Part shown: positions 51,070 through 52,713 of the stretch, one piece after another
Layout: every line of letters starts with the position of its first letter
How positions within the stretch are numbered: the stretch's first letter is position 1
The notes under the pieces: model-generated
What the model was told of the DNA's origin: nothing
The model's database searches: none
Seen by the model: only the letters and a program-made list of their open reading frames with translations
Position numbers and translations under genes: made by a program
DNA from: JBBDUG01 sp040904025
GTDB lineage: Bacteria > Patescibacteriota > Minisyncoccia > Phycocordibacterales > SW-6-46-9
Length of the DNA: 52,713 nt
NCBI GenBank assembly: GCA_040904025.1
Contig: JBBDUG010000004.1
Location: forward strand, 1-52,713
Direction: 5' to 3'

Positions 51070-51115
51070 TTATCCACAGTACGTTTTTGGTTTGATTTAA
51101 TATATTACATATACT
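51070..51115 (+). promoter_or_regulatory. Envelope-type promoter with TTATCCACA box
   Basis: TTATCCACA (51070-51078), eight bases, TTGGTT (51087-51092), 17 bases, TATACT (51110-51115), then TTAAG. This matches the S-layer promoter almost element for element. The remaining gap 50913-51069 shows nothing else I can support. Confidence 0.7.
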
Positions 51116-51175
51116 TAAGACATCGTAGAATTTTCCCATATTACAAAAGTAACAGCTCTCTTAACAGTAAAATTT

Positions 51176-52713
51176 ATGAAAAGATCGTTATCTCATAATG
51201 ACATCAGAAGTTACCTGCATATAGGTGCCTTTTTGTTCAGCATACTCTTCTTTTCTTTTGCACTTTTTTCTCTTCCGTATTTTCTTGGAACGGCTCCAAA
51301 AGTAGAGGCGGGTTCATGTGATGCTCGAGTTAGTGCCGGAGGGGTAACTGCATACAATGGTCAGTCAAAAACGGTAACGGCTTCAAGTCGCTGGGTCTCT
51401 GTTTATTTCTATGGCGACGCAAGTGGAAACAATAGCCAAGCTCGTTGGAGTAGTGATGGTAATTGGTCGAGTTGGAAGAGTAATCTTCCTATGTCTTTTT
51501 CAAATACTCAGTACGTAAATGGGGGCTCTGAGACGTATAGTGTACAGTCCGAGGGAGGATTTTGGTGGCACAGAGTGAATTGTTCGGCAAGTGTTACAGT
51601 GAGATATCAAAATCCTCCAAGCGCCGTTATCAGTGCAAATCCTTCGAGTATAACTGAGCCCGAGACTACTGACATTGATTACGTTTGCTATAACTCTCGT
51701 CGGGCGTATATCAATGGGCATTATATAGACTACCGTTCAACTGACGGTACGCTTAGAGGTACAAAAACATATCAGCCGTCGAGCGATCAAACCTATACAC
51801 TCAGATGTACAAATACAGACGGAGATGCAGATACTGACTCGGTAACAGTGGATGTTACTACTCCTCCCCGTTGTTCTATTTCGATGCGTGCAGGCTCAAG
51901 CACTGTGTCTCCTGGAGAATCAACAAGGATAACTTGGGAATCAACTTATGATGCAGATGGAACGTTAATAGCTTCAGGTCAGTGGGGTCAGCAGCAAGCG
52001 AAAAAGAATGATTGGGGATCAGAAGTTGTTACCCCCCCTTCATCTCCTGGTACATACACCTATGGTTTGAGTGGTTCTGATATTTTAAGCAGAGGTTGTT
52101 CTGATTCAGTATCAGTAACTGTATCCTCGCCACCACCTATAGCAACACTGAGCGCAATAGATAGTTCTGTGTATAAAGGAGAAGGTGCACGCTTAAGTTA
52201 TAGTTGTGAGAATTCAGATGAATACTCTGTTAATACCCAACCAAAAACTAGTGCAAGCGGTACGCATACTCAGTCATGGAATACAAGTGGAACAAAAAGC
52301 AATAGTCTCGTTTGTAGCGACAGGGCTTCTGGTTTGTCTGACAGCGATGGCGCATCTGTTGAAGTTGTGAATCGCTCACCAAATGCTCGATACGAGTGGT
52401 CTAGTGCAGATGGTGGAGATACTATATACATCAACGTCATCTCAAATGACTCTGATCCCGATGGGGATAGCGTTAGACTTAGTTCAGTAGGGGGTGCAAA
52501 TTACGGAAATGCCTCAGAGAGTGGTGGGCGTATACGCTATACCGCACCATCTAACCTCGATGGCATTGATGTGATTAGATATACCATCGTAGATGATGAT
52601 GGTAATAATCCGAAAACGGATTCAACCTATTCATATGTACGAGTCTCAGAAGAAGTGAACCCTCCCTCAGTCTCTCTCTCCGTCTCACCATCTTCGGTAG
52701 ACTACGGAGACCC
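51176..52713 (+). CDS. Large surface protein with Ig/cadherin-like repeats, 5' part
   Basis: Open from ATG 51176 to the window end (at least 512 codons, no stop). An N-terminal membrane or signal segment lies at about 16-35, followed by SLPYFLGTAPKVEAGSC. The exported part is made of beta-sandwich modules with paired Cys (for example CSISMRAGSSTVSPGES, and CENSDEYSVN). Near the end is a VCBS/cadherin-like repeat with NDSDPDGDSV and YTIVDDDGN. Ser/Thr/Asn-rich composition fits an adhesin or outer-layer protein. It is driven by a TTATCCACA-type promoter. The gene is incomplete at the 3' window edge. Confidence 0.8.
   Translation, partial: MKRSLSHNDIRSYLHIGAFLFSILFFSFALFSLPYFLGTAPKVEAGSCDARVSAGGVTAYNGQSKTVTASSRWVSVYFYGDASGNNSQARWSSDGNWSSWKSNLPMSFSNTQYVNGGSETYSVQSEGGFWWHRVNCSASVTVRYQNPPSAVISANPSSITEPETTDIDYVCYNSRRAYINGHYIDYRSTDGTLRGTKTYQPSSDQTYTLRCTNTDGDADTDSVTVDVTTPPRCSISMRAGSSTVSPGESTRITWESTYDADGTLIASGQWGQQQAKKNDWGSEVVTPPSSPGTYTYGLSGSDILSRGCSDSVSVTVSSPPPIATLSAIDSSVYKGEGARLSYSCENSDEYSVNTQPKTSASGTHTQSWNTSGTKSNSLVCSDRASGLSDSDGASVEVVNRSPNARYEWSSADGGDTIYINVISNDSDPDGDSVRLSSVGGANYGNASESGGRIRYTAPSNLDGIDVIRYTIVDDDGNNPKTDSTYSYVRVSEEVNPPSVSLSVSPSSVDYGD

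Noticed and set aside
32936..51078. TTATCCACA sites as an origin of replication
   Set aside because: The four sites are spread over 18 kb, one per promoter, in one orientation and at fixed distance from a -10. There is no dnaA or dnaN, and no cluster with an AT-rich unwinding region.
1..52713. CRISPR arrays, transposases or prophage genes
   Set aside because: No regularly spaced repeats, no transposase or phage structural motifs seen on either strand.

Overview
This window reads as a chromosome segment of a candidate phyla radiation (Patescibacteria) bacterium, most likely a parcubacterium. That placement is an inference from gene content and style. The genes are compact and often overlap. 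The L11 gene is not followed by L1, and the S6-SSB-S18 cluster lacks L9. SecE is only 58 residues long. There is an S-layer-like protein with an N-terminal peptidoglycan-binding-like domain. Many genes start within about 12 bases of a -10 hexamer, which suggests leaderless mRNAs. No rRNA, CRISPR array or transposase is visible, and one tRNA (initiator tRNA-Met) is present.

From 1 to 9.5 kb: the end of a sugar transferase gene, folD, secD-secF, a structured intergenic RNA candidate, a DHH/MYG1-like phosphoesterase, a cold-shock-like protein, secE-nusG-rplK, and a CofE-like ligase overlapping folB. From 9.5 to 14.3 kb: a folate and thymidylate block (folA, a CYTH protein, dcd, thyA, an HD hydrolase, glyA). 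Together with folD, folB and the CofE-like ligase, these genes make up much of a one-carbon/dTMP pathway. From 14.3 to 26.6 kb: argS, an ileS carrying an inserted histidine-phosphatase domain, recO, a surface protein, an AI-2E-type permease, metG, an orphan Phd antitoxin and tatD. From 27 to 32 kb: rpsF-ssb-rpsR and the opposing ftsK-(small exported protein)-recA unit.

From 32 to 41 kb: a winged-helix regulator preceded by a dense array of GACA/TGTC repeats, the S-layer-like gene with a roughly 400-base structured leader, a YqeY protein, a DUF389 protein overlapping a P-type ATPase, rmuC and a thioredoxin-fold protein without CxxC. From 41 to 52.7 kb is an accessory region: DUF378, a MazF/PemK toxin, a SixA-like phosphatase, the tRNA, three paralogous membrane-anchored proteins, a graspetide-like cluster, two paralogous lipoproteins with predicted propellers, and the start of a large Ig/cadherin-like surface protein.

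Two observations stand out. First, a 62-residue peptide carries the microviridin-type leader motif PFxxRFxE. It lies convergent to, and shares a terminator with, an MvdC/MvdD-like ATP-grasp ligase, which itself follows a DUF6624 gene. This looks like a small ester/amide-crosslinked peptide (graspetide) system in a CPR genome. Second, four genes for envelope proteins share one promoter plan: a perfect TTATCCACA (identical to the DnaA-box consensus) lies 31, 31, 31 and 32 bases upstream of a TATACT/TATAAT -10 element. This points to an envelope regulon driven by DnaA or by another factor with the same site.
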